Origin: Sporolactobacillus inulinus | GTDB taxonomy: Bacteria > Bacillota > Bacilli > Bacillales > Sporolactobacillaceae | NCBI RefSeq assembly: GCF_006539285.1 | Contig: NZ_BJMS01000006.1 | Coordinates: forward strand, 37,893 to 101,892 | Reading direction: 5' to 3' | Length of the DNA stretch: 64,000 bases | Shown: in pieces, positions 36,049-46,107 of the stretch | Numbering within the stretch: position 1 is the first letter of the stretch | Layout of the letters: each line of letters begins with the position of its first letter | Position numbers and translations under genes: made by a program | Notes under the pieces: generated by a model | Seen by the model: only the letters and a program-made list of their open reading frames with translations | Told to the model about the DNA's origin: nothing | The model's database searches: none

Positions 36049-36659
36049 ACCATCTGAATCAGCTTGACGGTCGACACCTTGATTTGCTAAAAGAATCAGC
36101 AAACATTGGTGCATCGCATGCTGCGACTTCACTATCCATTATGTTAAAGAAGCCGATTGATCTGTGCATTCCGTCCGTACGCTTGCAGTCTATTGCTGAG
36201 CTGATCGACGGCAAAGCAGAACAACAGGTTGCTGCTTCGTTGATCCAAGTAAAAGGCGGGATCAGAGGCTGCTTTTTCGTCATGTTTGCCATTGATCAGG
36301 CAAATATGTTGATTGAGGAGCTTGTTCCTCAGGGCAATATTTGTGATGATGGGATTGGCAGTTCGGCATTTTATGAGGTCAGCAATATTCTTTGCGGGTC
36401 CTATTTGTCGGCGCTGTCCTCGTTTTTGAATGTTGCGTTTATTCAATCTCCTCCGGTTATTTCGGTGGATATGGCTGGGGCCATATTGAGTGAAGGACTT
36501 GTTGAATTATCACTTTATGATGAGTTTGCGCTTCTCATTGATGCTGTTGTTTTTGATCGGCAAAAAGGACATCAGCTGAATGGAGAATTTCTATTTCTGC
36601 CGCTGCCCGATTCTCTTGACGTTATTTTCGAGCGGGTGGAAGGGAAGTTTTCTCAGTGA
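36045..36659 (+). CDS. cheC: CheY-P phosphatase CheC
   Basis: CheC dephosphorylates CheY-P and, in complex with CheD, drives adaptation in Bacillus-type chemotaxis. The 204-residue protein keeps both active sites: LLKESANIGASHAATSLS and FYEVSNILCGSYLSALS, each with the E-x2-N arrangement. It starts at ATG 36045 in the cheW stop and overlaps cheD by four bases. Confidence 0.96.
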   Translation: MNHLNQLDGRHLDLLKESANIGASHAATSLSIMLKKPIDLCIPSVRLQSIAELIDGKAEQQVAASLIQVKGGIRGCFFVMFAIDQANMLIEELVPQGNICDDGIGSSAFYEVSNILCGSYLSALSSFLNVAFIQSPPVISVDMAGAILSEGLVELSLYDEFALLIDAVVFDRQKGHQLNGEFLFLPLPDSLDVIFERVEGKFSQ

Positions 36660-37138
36660 TTCATGTCGGTATCTCGGAAATCAAGTTTGCCATCCATCCA
36701 GAGTCTTTAAAGACACTTGGTTTAGGTTCTTGTGTCGGAGTCGTGATCTATCATCAGCAAACGCAAACTGCGGGGATGGCTCATGTTATGCTGCCTGACT
36801 CATCATTCTCACGATCAACGATCTATCCACCGGGAAAATACGCAGATACGGCGATACCGATGCTTGTGACAAAACTTACAGAGTATTATCATTGCCCGGT
36901 CTCCGAGCTGAAGGCAAAAATGGCTGGAGGAGCAGAAATGTTCCGAACGACTCGCGTTCAATCCATGGAGAGTATAGGAACGAGAAATATCGAAGCAGTC
37001 AAAGCGCAGCTAAGGGCTTTTCATATACCGATTATTAGCGAAGAAATTGGTAAAGATTACGGCAGAACGGTCGAATTTTTTTGCGATTCTTGCAGGCTGG
37101 CGATTCACGCCCTGTTTCGAGGTAGCCATTTAATCTAA
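36656..37138 (+). CDS. cheD: Chemoreceptor glutamine deamidase CheD
   Basis: CheD deamidates glutamines on receptors and binds CheC. The 160-residue protein has the catalytic Cys in LGSCVGVVIY and the His in AGMAHVMLPDS. KMAGGAEMF and IGTRNIEAVKAQL are also typical. The start is GTG 36656 inside the cheC stop. Confidence 0.96.
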   Translation: MIHVGISEIKFAIHPESLKTLGLGSCVGVVIYHQQTQTAGMAHVMLPDSSFSRSTIYPPGKYADTAIPMLVTKLTEYYHCPVSELKAKMAGGAEMFRTTRVQSMESIGTRNIEAVKAQLRAFHIPIISEEIGKDYGRTVEFFCDSCRLAIHALFRGSHLI

Positions 37139-37162
37139 GATCGTTCAAAGGAGGGGAGAGAA

Positions 37163-37927
37163 CTGGAAAAATCAGAAGCTTTGGAATCAATTTGTTGGGA
37201 GCGCTGGATTCAGTCTCGTGACCGAAAGGCAGCAAATTGTCTTCTGGAAATCTACATGCCCCTTGTAACGTATCATGTGCAGCGGATTAGTGCCGGATTG
37301 CCGCGCAATGTGGACAGGGAAGAGTTGCAAAGTTTTGCACTGCTCGGTCTCTACGATGCCCTAGAGAAATTTGACCACAATCGGGACCTTAAATTTGATA
37401 CCTATGCATCGTTTCGCATCCGCGGGGCCATCTTGGACGGGCTGCGCAAAGCGGACTGGATGCCGCGATCAATGCGTGAGAAGAGCAAAAGAATTGAGAA
37501 AGCAGTCGAGAAGATTGAGCAAAATCAGATGCGTTCTGCCACCCTTGAAGAGGTTGCAAAGCTGTGTAAAATGACGGTTAATGAAGTGTCGCAGGTTGTA
37601 TCGGAGAGTTTGTTTTCAAACTTGCTGTCTCTTGATGACGGCGGTTCAGATAATGGAGAGTCTGGTGCGAATGCAATTGAAGATACACGTTCCGATTCTC
37701 CGGAAGAACATGTCCTTGAAGAAGAACGACATGCGCAGCTTGCAAAGGAAATCGACAAACTGAGTGAAAAAGAGCGTCTCGTGGTTTCTCTTTTCTATTA
37801 TGAAGAACTGACTTTAACTGAGATCGGTCACGTGTTGAATCTCTCTACATCCCGAATCTCACAAATCCACAGTAAAGCACTGCTTAAATTACGCAACTAT
37901 TTAACTGGAAAAGAGCATTATGCTTAA
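37163..37927 (+). CDS. sigD: RNA polymerase sigma factor SigD (FliA), CTG start
   Basis: SigD directs transcription of late flagellar, chemotaxis and autolysin genes. Region 2 contains LVTYHVQRISAGLPRNV and DLKFDTYASFRIRGAILDGLRKADW; region 4 contains EKERLVVSLFYYEELTLTEIGHVLNLSTSRISQIHSKALLKLR. Start choice: AGGAGG at 37149-37154 is eight bases from an in-frame CTG at 37163, giving MEKSEALESICWERW and 254 residues, my recollection of the B. subtilis length. The next candidate, TTG 37181, is 26 bases from the ribosome binding site and would delete conserved N-terminal residues. No ATG or GTG fits. Confidence 0.95.
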   Translation: MEKSEALESICWERWIQSRDRKAANCLLEIYMPLVTYHVQRISAGLPRNVDREELQSFALLGLYDALEKFDHNRDLKFDTYASFRIRGAILDGLRKADWMPRSMREKSKRIEKAVEKIEQNQMRSATLEEVAKLCKMTVNEVSQVVSESLFSNLLSLDDGGSDNGESGANAIEDTRSDSPEEHVLEEERHAQLAKEIDKLSEKERLVVSLFYYEELTLTEIGHVLNLSTSRISQIHSKALLKLRNYLTGKEHYA

Positions 37928-37953
37928 TCATCAAATAAAGCGAGGTGAATTCA

Positions 37954-38520
37954 TTGTCAGCATTTTGGATTACTTTGAATTTCGTGCTGCTTCTTTTAGC
38001 TTTTTATCTTATCCTTTATCTGTACCAAAGAATTAAAGTACTGCAAAAGACGCGCTCAGAACAAAATGTGCAGGAGTCCGAACAACTGCTTGCCGAGCAT
38101 ATTCAAGCGGTGCGCCATGAGAATGAGCAATTTCTTGAAGCGGTTCGGGAGCTTTTCACGAATGTGAGCACGGAAACGCGTGAAGCAGGTCAGGACCAGA
38201 GTGACAAACCGATTGTGACTGCCCCCAAAACAAGCAACGGTGCAAAGAAAAGTGGGACAACAAAAGAAAAAACGTTTGAAGCAGTCCTGAATAATGTCGG
38301 TAAGGATCAGGGTTTGGGCTCCAAAAAACAAACCGGAAGTGAGCCAGAGCATGAATGGATGCCGCCGATTGATTCGATCCAGGACCACATCGAAGAGTCC
38401 CCCTATGTTCAGGCAATGAAACTTAAAGAAGAAGGGAAATCAATTACGGAAATCGCAAAAAAAATGAAACGCGGAAAAGGCGAAATTGAACTTCTGCTCC
38501 GAATGCATGGAAAAAATTAA
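37954..38520 (+). CDS. swrB: SwrB-like swarming motility protein
   Basis: SwrB is a membrane-anchored activator of flagellar export-gate assembly in B. subtilis and is encoded after sigD. This 188-residue protein has one N-terminal membrane helix (about residues 3-24). A charged coiled region and a low-complexity linker follow. The C-terminal helix-turn-helix-like motif is YVQAMKLKEEGKSITEIAKKM, then EIELLLRMHGKN. TTG 37954 sits seven bases after GAGGTG; the in-frame GTG 37945 lies within that ribosome binding site. Identity rests on position and architecture. Confidence 0.8.
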   Translation: MSAFWITLNFVLLLLAFYLILYLYQRIKVLQKTRSEQNVQESEQLLAEHIQAVRHENEQFLEAVRELFTNVSTETREAGQDQSDKPIVTAPKTSNGAKKSGTTKEKTFEAVLNNVGKDQGLGSKKQTGSEPEHEWMPPIDSIQDHIEESPYVQAMKLKEEGKSITEIAKKMKRGKGEIELLLRMHGKN

Positions 38521-38527
38521 TCGAATC

Positions 38528-38556
38528 TTGCCATGCACTGCAGAGTATGGTATAGT
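38528..38556 (+). promoter_or_regulatory. Sigma-A promoter of rpsB
   Basis: -35 TTGCCA (38528-38533), 17-base spacer and -10 TATAGT (38551-38556). It drives rpsB (and probably tsf) independently of the fla/che operon. Confidence 0.8.
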
Positions 38557-38562
38557 TACGTT

Positions 38563-38678
38563 TGGTGTCAATCACACACGTCTGTTGATTTATGCGCGGG
38601 TGCTGAGCGCCATGCTCAGTCGCACACGAAAATGACACGGGCGGAGGAATAAAACCACAATTAGGAGGCAACACATTC
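38563..38678 (+). promoter_or_regulatory. Structured rpsB leader (candidate S2 autoregulatory element)
   Basis: GTGTCA at 38565-38570 pairs with TGACAC at 38633-38638, enclosing a CTGAGC-GCCAT-GCTCAG hairpin (38603-38619). The outer stem would form at the very 5' end of the transcript from the promoter above. Ribosomal protein leaders of this kind often autoregulate; the S2 assignment is inference. AGGAGG precedes the start codon. Confidence 0.4.
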
Positions 38679-39434
38679 ATGGCAGTTATTTCAATGAAAC
38701 AATTACTGGAATCCGGTGTTCATTTCGGTCACCAAACGCGTCGCTGGAATCCAAAAATGAAGCCGTATATTTTTACGGAAAGAAACGGTATCTACATTAT
38801 CGATCTTCAGAAAACCGTACGAAAAGTCGAAGCAGCCTACAACTTCGTCAGAGATATTGCGGCTGACGGCGGAAAAATTCTTTTCGTTGGTACAAAGAAA
38901 CAAGCACAAGATTCTGTGAAAGCGGAAGCGGAACGTTCTGGTCAGTACTATGTAAATCAACGCTGGCTCGGCGGTACACTGACCAACTTCGAGACGATAA
39001 AAAAACGGATCAAACGTTTGAAAGATATCGAAAAAATGCAAGAAGACGGCACATTTGATGTGCTCCCAAAAAAAGAAGTTGTCGGGCTTAAAAAAGAATT
39101 AGCACGTCTTGAAAAGTTCTTAGGCGGAATCAAAGATATGGAAAGTCTTCCACAAGCACTTTTTGTTATTGATCCGCGCAAAGAACGGATTGCGATTGCC
39201 GAAGCACACAAGTTGAATATTCCGATCATCGCAATTGTTGATACAAACTGCGATCCGGATGAAATCGACGTAATCATTCCAGGCAACGATGATGCAATTC
39301 GTGCTGTGAAATTACTCACCGGAAAAATGGCGGATGCTGTTTTAGAAGCTAATCAAGGCGAAGAAACAGAAGAAGCCTCAGCTCAACCGGAACAAACAGG
39401 AAAAGTTGAAGAAGAACCGGTTAAAGCGGAATAA
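38679..39434 (+). CDS. rpsB: 30S ribosomal protein S2
   Basis: S2 is a late-assembling 30S protein needed for S1/mRNA binding. The 251-residue protein begins [27 protein letters not shown] and contains [13 protein letters not shown] and [28 protein letters not shown]. The acidic C-terminal tail is typical of Bacillales. ATG 38679 follows AGGAGG. Confidence 0.98.
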   Translation: MAVISMKQLLESGVHFGHQTRRWNPKMKPYIFTERNGIYIIDLQKTVRKVEAAYNFVRDIAADGGKILFVGTKKQAQDSVKAEAERSGQYYVNQRWLGGTLTNFETIKKRIKRLKDIEKMQEDGTFDVLPKKEVVGLKKELARLEKFLGGIKDMESLPQALFVIDPRKERIAIAEAHKLNIPIIAIVDTNCDPDEIDVIIPGNDDAIRAVKLLTGKMADAVLEANQGEETEEASAQPEQTGKVEEEPVKAE

Positions 39435-39457
39435 TGAGCAAGTAATGACTTAATGGG

Positions 39458-39490
39458 GTGATAAGGGGCTAGCCCTTTATCACTCTTTTC
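39458..39490 (+). terminator. Terminator/attenuator between rpsB and tsf
   Basis: GTGATAAGGG pairs with CCCTTTATCAC around a short loop (one bulged T), followed by TCTTTTC. Because tsf has no obvious own promoter in the 40 bases after it, partial read-through from rpsB is likely. Confidence 0.7.
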
Positions 39491-39529
39491 ACGAAAACAA
39501 ACCGCTTCACCATCAAAGGAGGATTCCCA

Positions 39530-40411
39530 TTGGCTGCAATTAGTGCAAAGCAAGTAAAAGAATTACGTGAACTGACGGGTGCAGGAATTATGGATTGCAA
39601 ACGCGCACTCGCAGAAGCAGAAGGTGATATCAAGAAAGCGATCGATGTACTTCGTGAAAAAGGAATGGCAAAGGCTGCTAAGAAATCCGGGCGTGTCGCT
39701 TCCGAAGGTTTGGCTGAAATCAAAATCGACGGGAACAAGGCCGTTGTTCTTGAGGTCAACTCGGAAACCGATTTTGTTGCGAAAAATGCTGAATTCAAAG
39801 CCTTGATTGATACATTAGCACAGCACATTCTTGATAAAGAGCCTGCCTCTGTTGAAGAAGCACTGACTCAGAAGACAGCTTCAGGGGCTACTGTTAACGA
39901 TTTGATTACGTCCGCTATTTCTAAAATTGGCGAAAAGATCAGCTTACGCCGTTTTGCGGTTGAGACGAAGACTGATGATCAAGTTTTCGGTTCCTACCTG
40001 CACATGGGCGGCCGTATCGCCGCTCTGACGAAATTGACAGGCTCTGATGAGACGGCAGCGAAGGATATTGCCATGCATGTCGCTGCAATTCGTCCACAAT
40101 ATCTGACGGAAGATCAAATCCCTGCTGACGTTGTTGCTCATGAAAAAGAAGTGCTGACACAAGAAGCACTTGGCGAAGGCAAGCCGGCCAATATCGTTGA
40201 AAAAATGGTTGGTGGACGATTGAAAAAATTCTTCAAAGAAATCTGTCTTGTGGATCAGTCGTTTGTTAAAGACGGTGATGTGACCGTTAAAGAATATTTG
40301 AAAAGCAAGAATGCGGATGTTCTTTCATTCGTGCGTTTTGAAGTCGGCGAAGGAATTGAAAAGAAAGAAGATAACTTTGTTGATGAAGTAAAAGCACAAA
40401 TGAAACACTAA
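39530..40411 (+). CDS. tsf: Elongation factor Ts
   Basis: EF-Ts exchanges GDP for GTP on EF-Tu. The 293-residue protein has the UBA-like N-terminus [33 protein letters not shown] and the core [27 protein letters not shown] and [20 protein letters not shown] are also typical. TTG 39530 is the start, with AAAGGAGG upstream; no ATG exists at this end. Confidence 0.98.
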   Translation: MAAISAKQVKELRELTGAGIMDCKRALAEAEGDIKKAIDVLREKGMAKAAKKSGRVASEGLAEIKIDGNKAVVLEVNSETDFVAKNAEFKALIDTLAQHILDKEPASVEEALTQKTASGATVNDLITSAISKIGEKISLRRFAVETKTDDQVFGSYLHMGGRIAALTKLTGSDETAAKDIAMHVAAIRPQYLTEDQIPADVVAHEKEVLTQEALGEGKPANIVEKMVGGRLKKFFKEICLVDQSFVKDGDVTVKEYLKSKNADVLSFVRFEVGEGIEKKEDNFVDEVKAQMKH

Positions 40412-40513
40412 TTGCGCCTGTAAGGTGACTGTTGAACGGCGATCGATTTAACAACCGTCATAAAAACCGCTGATACGGTTTTCAACACCCGATGAAACAG
40501 AGCAGGTAATCAC

Positions 40514-40544
40514 AATGGGGCACGGGTAACGTGTCCCATTTTTT
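40514..40544 (+). terminator. Intrinsic terminator after tsf
   Basis: AATGGGGCAC pairs with GTGTCCCATT (one G-T mispair) around a short loop, followed by TTTTT. It closes the rpsB-tsf unit before pyrH. Confidence 0.8.
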
Positions 40545-40579
40545 ACACTGGTAAGAAAGTAAGAAAATAAAAGATTTAA

Positions 40580-40644
40580 GGAAACGAGTGTAAGTGCAAC
40601 TAAGCCTTTGCCTTCGCCAGAGGCTTGGCAAAGCCAAGTTTTCT
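40580..40644 (-). repeat. Dispersed hairpin repeat, copy 1 (upstream of pyrH)
   Basis: Read on the minus strand this ~65-base sequence matches 52782-52847 at about 83% identity with one indel. It contains a perfect CTTGGC-TTT-GCCAAG hairpin and the invariant GCTTAGTTGCACTTA-type segment. It is placed between the tsf terminator and pyrH, in the opposite orientation to the second copy. Confidence 0.75.
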
Positions 40645-40673
40645 AAAAATCATCCAACGAGAGGTGCAGGAAC

Positions 40674-41399
40674 ATGCCGAAAAAGGCGATTTATAAGCGG
40701 GTCATTTTAAAATTAAGTGGAGAAGCCCTTGCAGGTACAGGCGGTTTCGGCATTGAACCAAGCGTGATCCGATCGATTACGAAGCAAGTAAAGGAAGTTG
40801 TCGATCTCGGTGTAGAAGTTGCCATTGTTTGCGGTGCTGGAAACATCTGGAGAGGAAAAGCAGGCAGCGAAATGGGAATGGATCGTGCCCAGGCCGATTA
40901 TATGGGCATGCTTGCGACGGTGCTTAACGCACTTGCTTTGCAGGATTGCCTTGAAGGAATTGGTGTTGAAACACGTGTACAAACCTCTATTGAGATGAGG
41001 CAGGTTGCTGAACCTTATATTCGCAGACGTGCCATCCGACATCTGCAAAAGGGCCGTGTCGTTATTTTTGCCGCGGGAACAGGAAATCCTTATTTTTCAA
41101 CGGATACAACAGCGGCGTTGAGAGCGGCTGAAATTGAAGCAGACGTGATCTTGATGGCAAAAAATAATGTTGACGGTGTTTATTCAGCGGATCCAAAAGT
41201 CGACAAAAGTGCGAAGAAATATAAGGAAATTTCTTACTTGCGTGTTTTGAATGAGGGACTTCAAGTTATGGATTCAACGGCTTCATCTCTAAGCATGGAT
41301 AATGATATTCCGCTTGTTGTTTTTTCATTATCAGAAGAAGGAAATATTAAACGTGCTGTGCTTGGCGAAGATATCGGCACAGTTGTAAAGGGGCGATAA
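40674..41399 (+). CDS. pyrH: UMP kinase
   Basis: PyrH converts UMP to UDP. The 241-residue amino-acid-kinase fold protein has [20 protein letters not shown]-type [38 protein letters not shown] and [22 protein letters not shown] 40674 follows GAGAGGTG. Frr follows three bases later. Confidence 0.98.
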   Translation: MPKKAIYKRVILKLSGEALAGTGGFGIEPSVIRSITKQVKEVVDLGVEVAIVCGAGNIWRGKAGSEMGMDRAQADYMGMLATVLNALALQDCLEGIGVETRVQTSIEMRQVAEPYIRRRAIRHLQKGRVVIFAAGTGNPYFSTDTTAALRAAEIEADVILMAKNNVDGVYSADPKVDKSAKKYKEISYLRVLNEGLQVMDSTASSLSMDNDIPLVVFSLSEEGNIKRAVLGEDIGTVVKGR

Positions 41400-41402
41400 A
41401 TC

Positions 41403-41963
41403 ATGGCTCAAACAGAGCTTTTTAAAGATGCACAAGAACGAATGGGTAAGGCGGTTAAAGCGTTTCAACGCGAACTGGTAACGGTGCGCGCAGGAAGAGC
41501 AAACCCTTCGTTACTAAATAAAGTGACGGTTGAGTATTACGGAGCAGAAACACCGCTGAATCAGGTTGCTTCAATCACGGTTCCTGAAGCTCGGCTTCTG
41601 CTCATCCAACCTTATGATCGGACTGCACTGCCTAACATTGAAAAGGGTATTCTGAAGTCTGATCTCGGCGTCACACCGACGAACGACGGTCAGGTTATCC
41701 GCATTGCAATTCCACCTTTAACCGAAGAAAGACGTGCCGATTTGGTGAAGATGGTTCGTAAAATGGCTGAAGAGGCAAAAATTGCCGTCCGCAATGTACG
41801 CCGCGATGCAAATGATCAAGTGAAGAAAATGGCCAAGAACAACGAATTGACAAAAGATGATGTTCATGAAGCTGAGGACGATATTCAAAAGTTGACCAAT
41901 GAAACAATAAAAGCAGTTGATCAACTGGCAGCGGACAAAGAAAAGGAAATGATGGACATCTAA
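41403..41963 (+). CDS. frr: Ribosome recycling factor
   Basis: RRF splits post-termination ribosomes with EF-G. The 186-residue protein shows [63 protein letters not shown] and [13 protein letters not shown] 41403 is three bases after pyrH. Confidence 0.98.
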   Translation: MAQTELFKDAQERMGKAVKAFQRELVTVRAGRANPSLLNKVTVEYYGAETPLNQVASITVPEARLLLIQPYDRTALPNIEKGILKSDLGVTPTNDGQVIRIAIPPLTEERRADLVKMVRKMAEEAKIAVRNVRRDANDQVKKMAKNNELTKDDVHEAEDDIQKLTNETIKAVDQLAADKEKEMMDI

Positions 41964-42052
41964 AGGGGCACAACCAAACAGGCAGCGCACCGGACAGCAC
42001 GATCTGTTGATTGTATCCAAAGGTACGCAGCATCAGTACTGGGGGAAAATCA

Positions 42053-42826
42053 ATGTTTGAAAAGTTTTCCTTAAATAAAGGAAGAACGGCTATGCCGAAG
42101 CATGAAGACACAAAATCGATAAGCATACCGAACCATGTGGCCATCATCATGGACGGCAACGGTCGATGGGCAAAAAAACGTGGGCTTCCGCGCATTGCCG
42201 GCCATCGTGAAGCAATGAAAACCATAAAACGGGTGACGAAGGAAGCGGATCGCTTAGGTGTTAAAGTGCTCACCTTATATGCTTTTTCTACTGAGAACTG
42301 GAAGCGTCCAAAAGCAGAAGTCGACTTTTTAATGAAGCTGCCGCAGCAATTCTTGAATTCCTATTTAAAGGAACTGATTGAACAAAATGTCCAAGTGAAA
42401 GCAATGGGCGATTTATCCCGCCTCCCTGCTTATACATTGAGAGCGGTAAATGACGCAATAGAAAAGACGAAGTCGAATACCGGTTTAGTCTTAAATTTTG
42501 CCTTGAATTACGGCAGCCATGATGAAATCGTTCAAGCTGTAAAGAAAATTATTCGCGAAGCACACAGCCCAGAGGACATTAATGAAAAAATGATTGCCGA
42601 TCATATGATCAGTCCCGCTCTTCCTGATCCTGACCTCTTGATTCGAACCGGTGGAGAGATTCGCTTAAGTAATTTTATGTTGTGGCAACTCGCTTATACG
42701 GAACTTTATTTTTCTGAAGAGTATTGGCCGGACTTTAGTGAGCAGAGTCTTCAAGATGCTGTTCGAGCATATTCAAGCAGGCAGCGCAGATTCGGTGGGC
42801 TCGTGGAAGGAAGCGAAAATTCTTGA
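42053..42826 (+). CDS. uppS: Undecaprenyl diphosphate synthase (isoprenyl transferase)
   Basis: UppS makes the C55 lipid carrier of cell-wall synthesis from isopentenyl and farnesyl diphosphates. The 257-residue protein has the catalytic HVAIIMDGNGRWAKKRGL (Asp), ALYAFSTENWKRP-like LYAFSTENWKRP and DLLIRTGGEIRLSNFMLWQLAYTELYF. ATG 42053 follows GGGGGA; the longer frame from 42011 is upstream of the ribosome binding site. Overlaps cdsA by four bases. Confidence 0.97.
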   Translation: MFEKFSLNKGRTAMPKHEDTKSISIPNHVAIIMDGNGRWAKKRGLPRIAGHREAMKTIKRVTKEADRLGVKVLTLYAFSTENWKRPKAEVDFLMKLPQQFLNSYLKELIEQNVQVKAMGDLSRLPAYTLRAVNDAIEKTKSNTGLVLNFALNYGSHDEIVQAVKKIIREAHSPEDINEKMIADHMISPALPDPDLLIRTGGEIRLSNFMLWQLAYTELYFSEEYWPDFSEQSLQDAVRAYSSRQRRFGGLVEGSENS

Positions 42827-43614
42827 AACAGCGTATTACAACCGGTTTACTGGCAGGCGCTTTTTATCTTGTTCTTCTTTGGATCGGTTCCTTGCCCTTC
42901 GCGTTGCTATCTGCAGCCATTGCTGTAATGAGTTATTTTGAATTAGTTAAATTGAGCAAAATGAACGTTGCTTTCCCAGAAGTTATCCTTGGCGGACTGG
43001 CGGTGGCCGCTCTTGTTCTAAATTCCGTTCGTTCTTCACTTATAGCAGATGGATTATGGATGAGAATGACTGCGCTCTTCGTTTTACTGATACTGACACT
43101 GATGATCTTGCGACGTTCCGCTTTTACATTTGCAGACGCTGCGTACCTCTTCTTGTCGGTGTTTTACATAGGGATTCCATTCTATTTACTTGTTCGGCTC
43201 CGTTTAGATAGCTTGCTTCTTATATTGCTCGTACAAGTTCTGATTTGGGCAACCGACAGCGGTGCTTATTTCGTTGGTCGAAAATTCGGCAAGCATAAAC
43301 TCGCGCCTGTAATCAGTCCGAAGAAAACACGAGAAGGTGCAGTAGGTGCTGTGCTTATCGCCATTTTGATTGCGTTGCTGTTTAAGTGGATCGCGGGTCC
43401 GGAATTGGAACTTACCTGGCCTGTCCTAATTGGAATCAGCCTCATTATTTCCGTATTTGGGCAAATCGGTGATTTAGTGGAATCTGCAATAAAACGCCAC
43501 TATAAGATTAAGGATTCAGGAACGATTTTACCGGGGCATGGCGGCATGCTCGACCGCTTTGACAGTTTAATTTTTGTACTCCCTTTGCTTTACGTTTTAG
43601 GATTCATCGTTTGA
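42823..43614 (+). CDS. cdsA: Phosphatidate cytidylyltransferase
   Basis: CdsA makes CDP-diacylglycerol for phospholipid synthesis. The 263-residue membrane protein has about seven hydrophobic segments, [12 protein letters not shown] and the family signature [22 protein letters not shown]. It starts at TTG 42823 within the end of uppS. Confidence 0.96.
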   Translation: MKQRITTGLLAGAFYLVLLWIGSLPFALLSAAIAVMSYFELVKLSKMNVAFPEVILGGLAVAALVLNSVRSSLIADGLWMRMTALFVLLILTLMILRRSAFTFADAAYLFLSVFYIGIPFYLLVRLRLDSLLLILLVQVLIWATDSGAYFVGRKFGKHKLAPVISPKKTREGAVGAVLIAILIALLFKWIAGPELELTWPVLIGISLIISVFGQIGDLVESAIKRHYKIKDSGTILPGHGGMLDRFDSLIFVLPLLYVLGFIV

Positions 43615-43627
43615 GGAGGAATGGTTG

Positions 43628-44776
43628 ATGAAAAAAATCAGCTTGCTTGGTGCCACAGGGTCGGTGGGAACCCAAACGCTTGCAATTCTTCGCGAGCATC
43701 CGGATCAATTTGCACTTGCCGCAATGGCATTTGGCGAGAATATTCAAACCGCACTCCCATTCATCCATGAGTTTAAGCCTGATTTGGTAGCTGTTAAAAA
43801 TAAACAGGTGGCGGATCGACTGAAGATCCAATTGGATTCTTCCACTCGTCTGGTTTACGGGATTGAAGGGATGATCGAAGCAGCCGTTCATCCTGACAGC
43901 GATCTATTGATTAATGCAGTACTGGGTAGTATTGGTCTCGAACCAACACTTGCAGCAATAGAAGCCGGTAAAACGATTGGTCTTGCAAACAAGGAAACGC
44001 TGGTTACGGCGGGACATATTGTGATGAAACGGTCGAAAAAATTGGGTGTTCCGATCCTACCTGTAGATAGTGAGCACTCGGCGATTTTCCAATCGATGCA
44101 AGGCCAGGACCGATCAGCTATTTCACGGATTATCATTACTGCATCTGGCGGCAGTTTCAGAGACAAAACGCGCGATGAACTTGCCGGAGTTACGGTTAAA
44201 GATGCCCTTAATCACCCAAACTGGTCGATGGGCGCAAAGATCACCATTGATTCGGCGACTATGATGAACAAAGGTTTAGAAATCATTGAAGCGCATTGGC
44301 TGTTTGATTTGCCCTATGAAAAAATTGATACGCTTATTCACAGGGAGAGTATTGTTCATTCATTAGTTGAATATGCTGATCATAGTGTCATTGCACAGCT
44401 AGGATGTCCGAGTATGCTCGTTCCGATTCAGTATGCACTTACCTATCCTTCCCGGTTAACACTCAAGCAAACAAAAACGCTGAATTTATCTGAAATCGGC
44501 AGTTTGCATTTTCAAAAAATGGACACGCACCGCTTTCCATGTGTATCATTAGCTTATCATGCAGGGAAAACGGGAGGTTCGATGCCAACCGTATTGAATG
44601 CAGCGAATGAAGCAGCTGTTCAGGCATTTTTAGCTGGAAAAATTGCCTTTCTGGATATTGAGCGCTATGTGGAGAGGGCTTTGACCAACCATCATGTCAT
44701 TAAAGATCCTGATTTAAAAACGATTGAAGCTGTTGACAAAGAAACACGCGCTTTTGTCAAGGAGCAAATAAACTAA
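43628..44776 (+). CDS. dxr: 1-Deoxy-D-xylulose 5-phosphate reductoisomerase
   Basis: Dxr catalyses the committed NADPH-dependent step of the MEP isoprenoid pathway. The 382-residue protein shows the nucleotide motif [76 protein letters not shown] and [14 protein letters not shown] 43628 is seven bases after GAGGAGGA; TTG 43625 is an alternative. Confidence 0.98.
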   Translation: MKKISLLGATGSVGTQTLAILREHPDQFALAAMAFGENIQTALPFIHEFKPDLVAVKNKQVADRLKIQLDSSTRLVYGIEGMIEAAVHPDSDLLINAVLGSIGLEPTLAAIEAGKTIGLANKETLVTAGHIVMKRSKKLGVPILPVDSEHSAIFQSMQGQDRSAISRIIITASGGSFRDKTRDELAGVTVKDALNHPNWSMGAKITIDSATMMNKGLEIIEAHWLFDLPYEKIDTLIHRESIVHSLVEYADHSVIAQLGCPSMLVPIQYALTYPSRLTLKQTKTLNLSEIGSLHFQKMDTHRFPCVSLAYHAGKTGGSMPTVLNAANEAAVQAFLAGKIAFLDIERYVERALTNHHVIKDPDLKTIEAVDKETRAFVKEQIN

Positions 44777-44794
44777 AGACAGAGGTGTCTTCTC

Positions 44795-46057
44795 GTGGAA
44801 ACGTTGATTATCGTTGTGATCATTTTCGGACTGCTTGTCTCAATCCATGAACTCGGTCATCTCATTGTCGCAAAACGCTCCGGTATTTTGTGCCGGGAGT
44901 ACGCGATCGGTTTCGGACCGAAACTTTTTGCGATTAAAAAAAGAGAAACCGTATATACGTTGCGTTTGCTTCCAATCGGGGGGTATGTGCGCATGGCGGG
45001 TGAAGACCCGGAAACTTTTGAGGTCAAGCCGGGACAAAGTATCGGGATTTTCCTGAACGATCGAAATCAGGTGACACGGATTGTCAGCGACCACCTAGAA
45101 AAATATCCAAATGCTCGCTTTCTAACGGTTGAACATTGCGACCTTGATAAGGAACTCTATTTAACAGGTTACGAAGAGGAAAACGGACCACTGATCCGTT
45201 ATGCGATTGACCGCCAGGCAACCTATGTATCGGATCATCAGGATTTTCAGATTGCACCGCACGACCGGCAGTTTGCCTCAAAACCACTGCTCGCACGCTT
45301 TCTGACTATTTTTGCTGGTCCGTTTATGAATCTTGTACTAGCGGTCGTGATTTTCATCATTTATTTCAGCATTCAAGGCGTACCGTCGAATCAGCCTCAG
45401 CTTGGAACAGTTATCGATGGCTATTCTGCGCAGAAATACGGATTAGCGTCCGGAGACCGTATCCTGCAAATTGATGGTCAAGGCATAAATAGTTGGCAAG
45501 ATATTGCCGGATATGTGAGTAAACATCCAAAGCAAAAGATCGAAATGACCGTTGAACGAAACGGGCACCAGCAGCAAATCGAACTGATGACCGGAGAACG
45601 GAAGGGTACCAATGGAAAAGCTGAAGGCGTTATCGGCGTTTATCAGCCTACGATTCATTCGTTTGCTGCGTCAATCGGTGCAGGATTCAGTCAAACCTAT
45701 TATTGGATAAAAATGGAGTTTGTTGGTTTGAAAATGTTGGTTTCCGGGGGGTTTGATTTAAACAATTTAGCAGGTCCTGTGGGCATATACAATGCGACTG
45801 GAGAAGTGGTTTCACAAGGTTTATTTCTTGTTTTGAATTGGACAGCATTTTTAAGTGTCAACTTAGCGGTGATTAACTTGCTGCCGCTTCCTGCACTAGA
45901 TGGCGGGCGACTCATGTTCATCATTTTTGAAGCTCTACGCGGCAAACCAATTGAACCGCAAAAAGAGGCACTCGTTCATTTTATTGGTTTTGCATTTCTG
46001 ATGATCTTGATGCTGCTTGTGACTTGGAACGATTTGCAAAACCTCTTTACACGATAG
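44795..46057 (+). CDS. rseP: Site-2 zinc metalloprotease RseP (RasP)
   Basis: RseP cuts membrane-embedded substrates such as anti-sigma factors and signal peptides. The 420-residue protein has the HELGH zinc motif at residues 18-22 in the first membrane helix. A PDZ domain covers about residues 205-285 (YGLASGDRILQIDGQGINSWQDIAGYV), and LLPLPALDGGRLMF supplies the third ligand. Four membrane helices are apparent. GTG 44795 is the start. Confidence 0.97.
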   Translation: METLIIVVIIFGLLVSIHELGHLIVAKRSGILCREYAIGFGPKLFAIKKRETVYTLRLLPIGGYVRMAGEDPETFEVKPGQSIGIFLNDRNQVTRIVSDHLEKYPNARFLTVEHCDLDKELYLTGYEEENGPLIRYAIDRQATYVSDHQDFQIAPHDRQFASKPLLARFLTIFAGPFMNLVLAVVIFIIYFSIQGVPSNQPQLGTVIDGYSAQKYGLASGDRILQIDGQGINSWQDIAGYVSKHPKQKIEMTVERNGHQQQIELMTGERKGTNGKAEGVIGVYQPTIHSFAASIGAGFSQTYYWIKMEFVGLKMLVSGGFDLNNLAGPVGIYNATGEVVSQGLFLVLNWTAFLSVNLAVINLLPLPALDGGRLMFIIFEALRGKPIEPQKEALVHFIGFAFLMILMLLVTWNDLQNLFTR

Positions 46058-46107
46058 ATGAAAACAATTTTCGTAAAAGAGACTGAAACGATTTGAGGTG
46101 GTCACTA

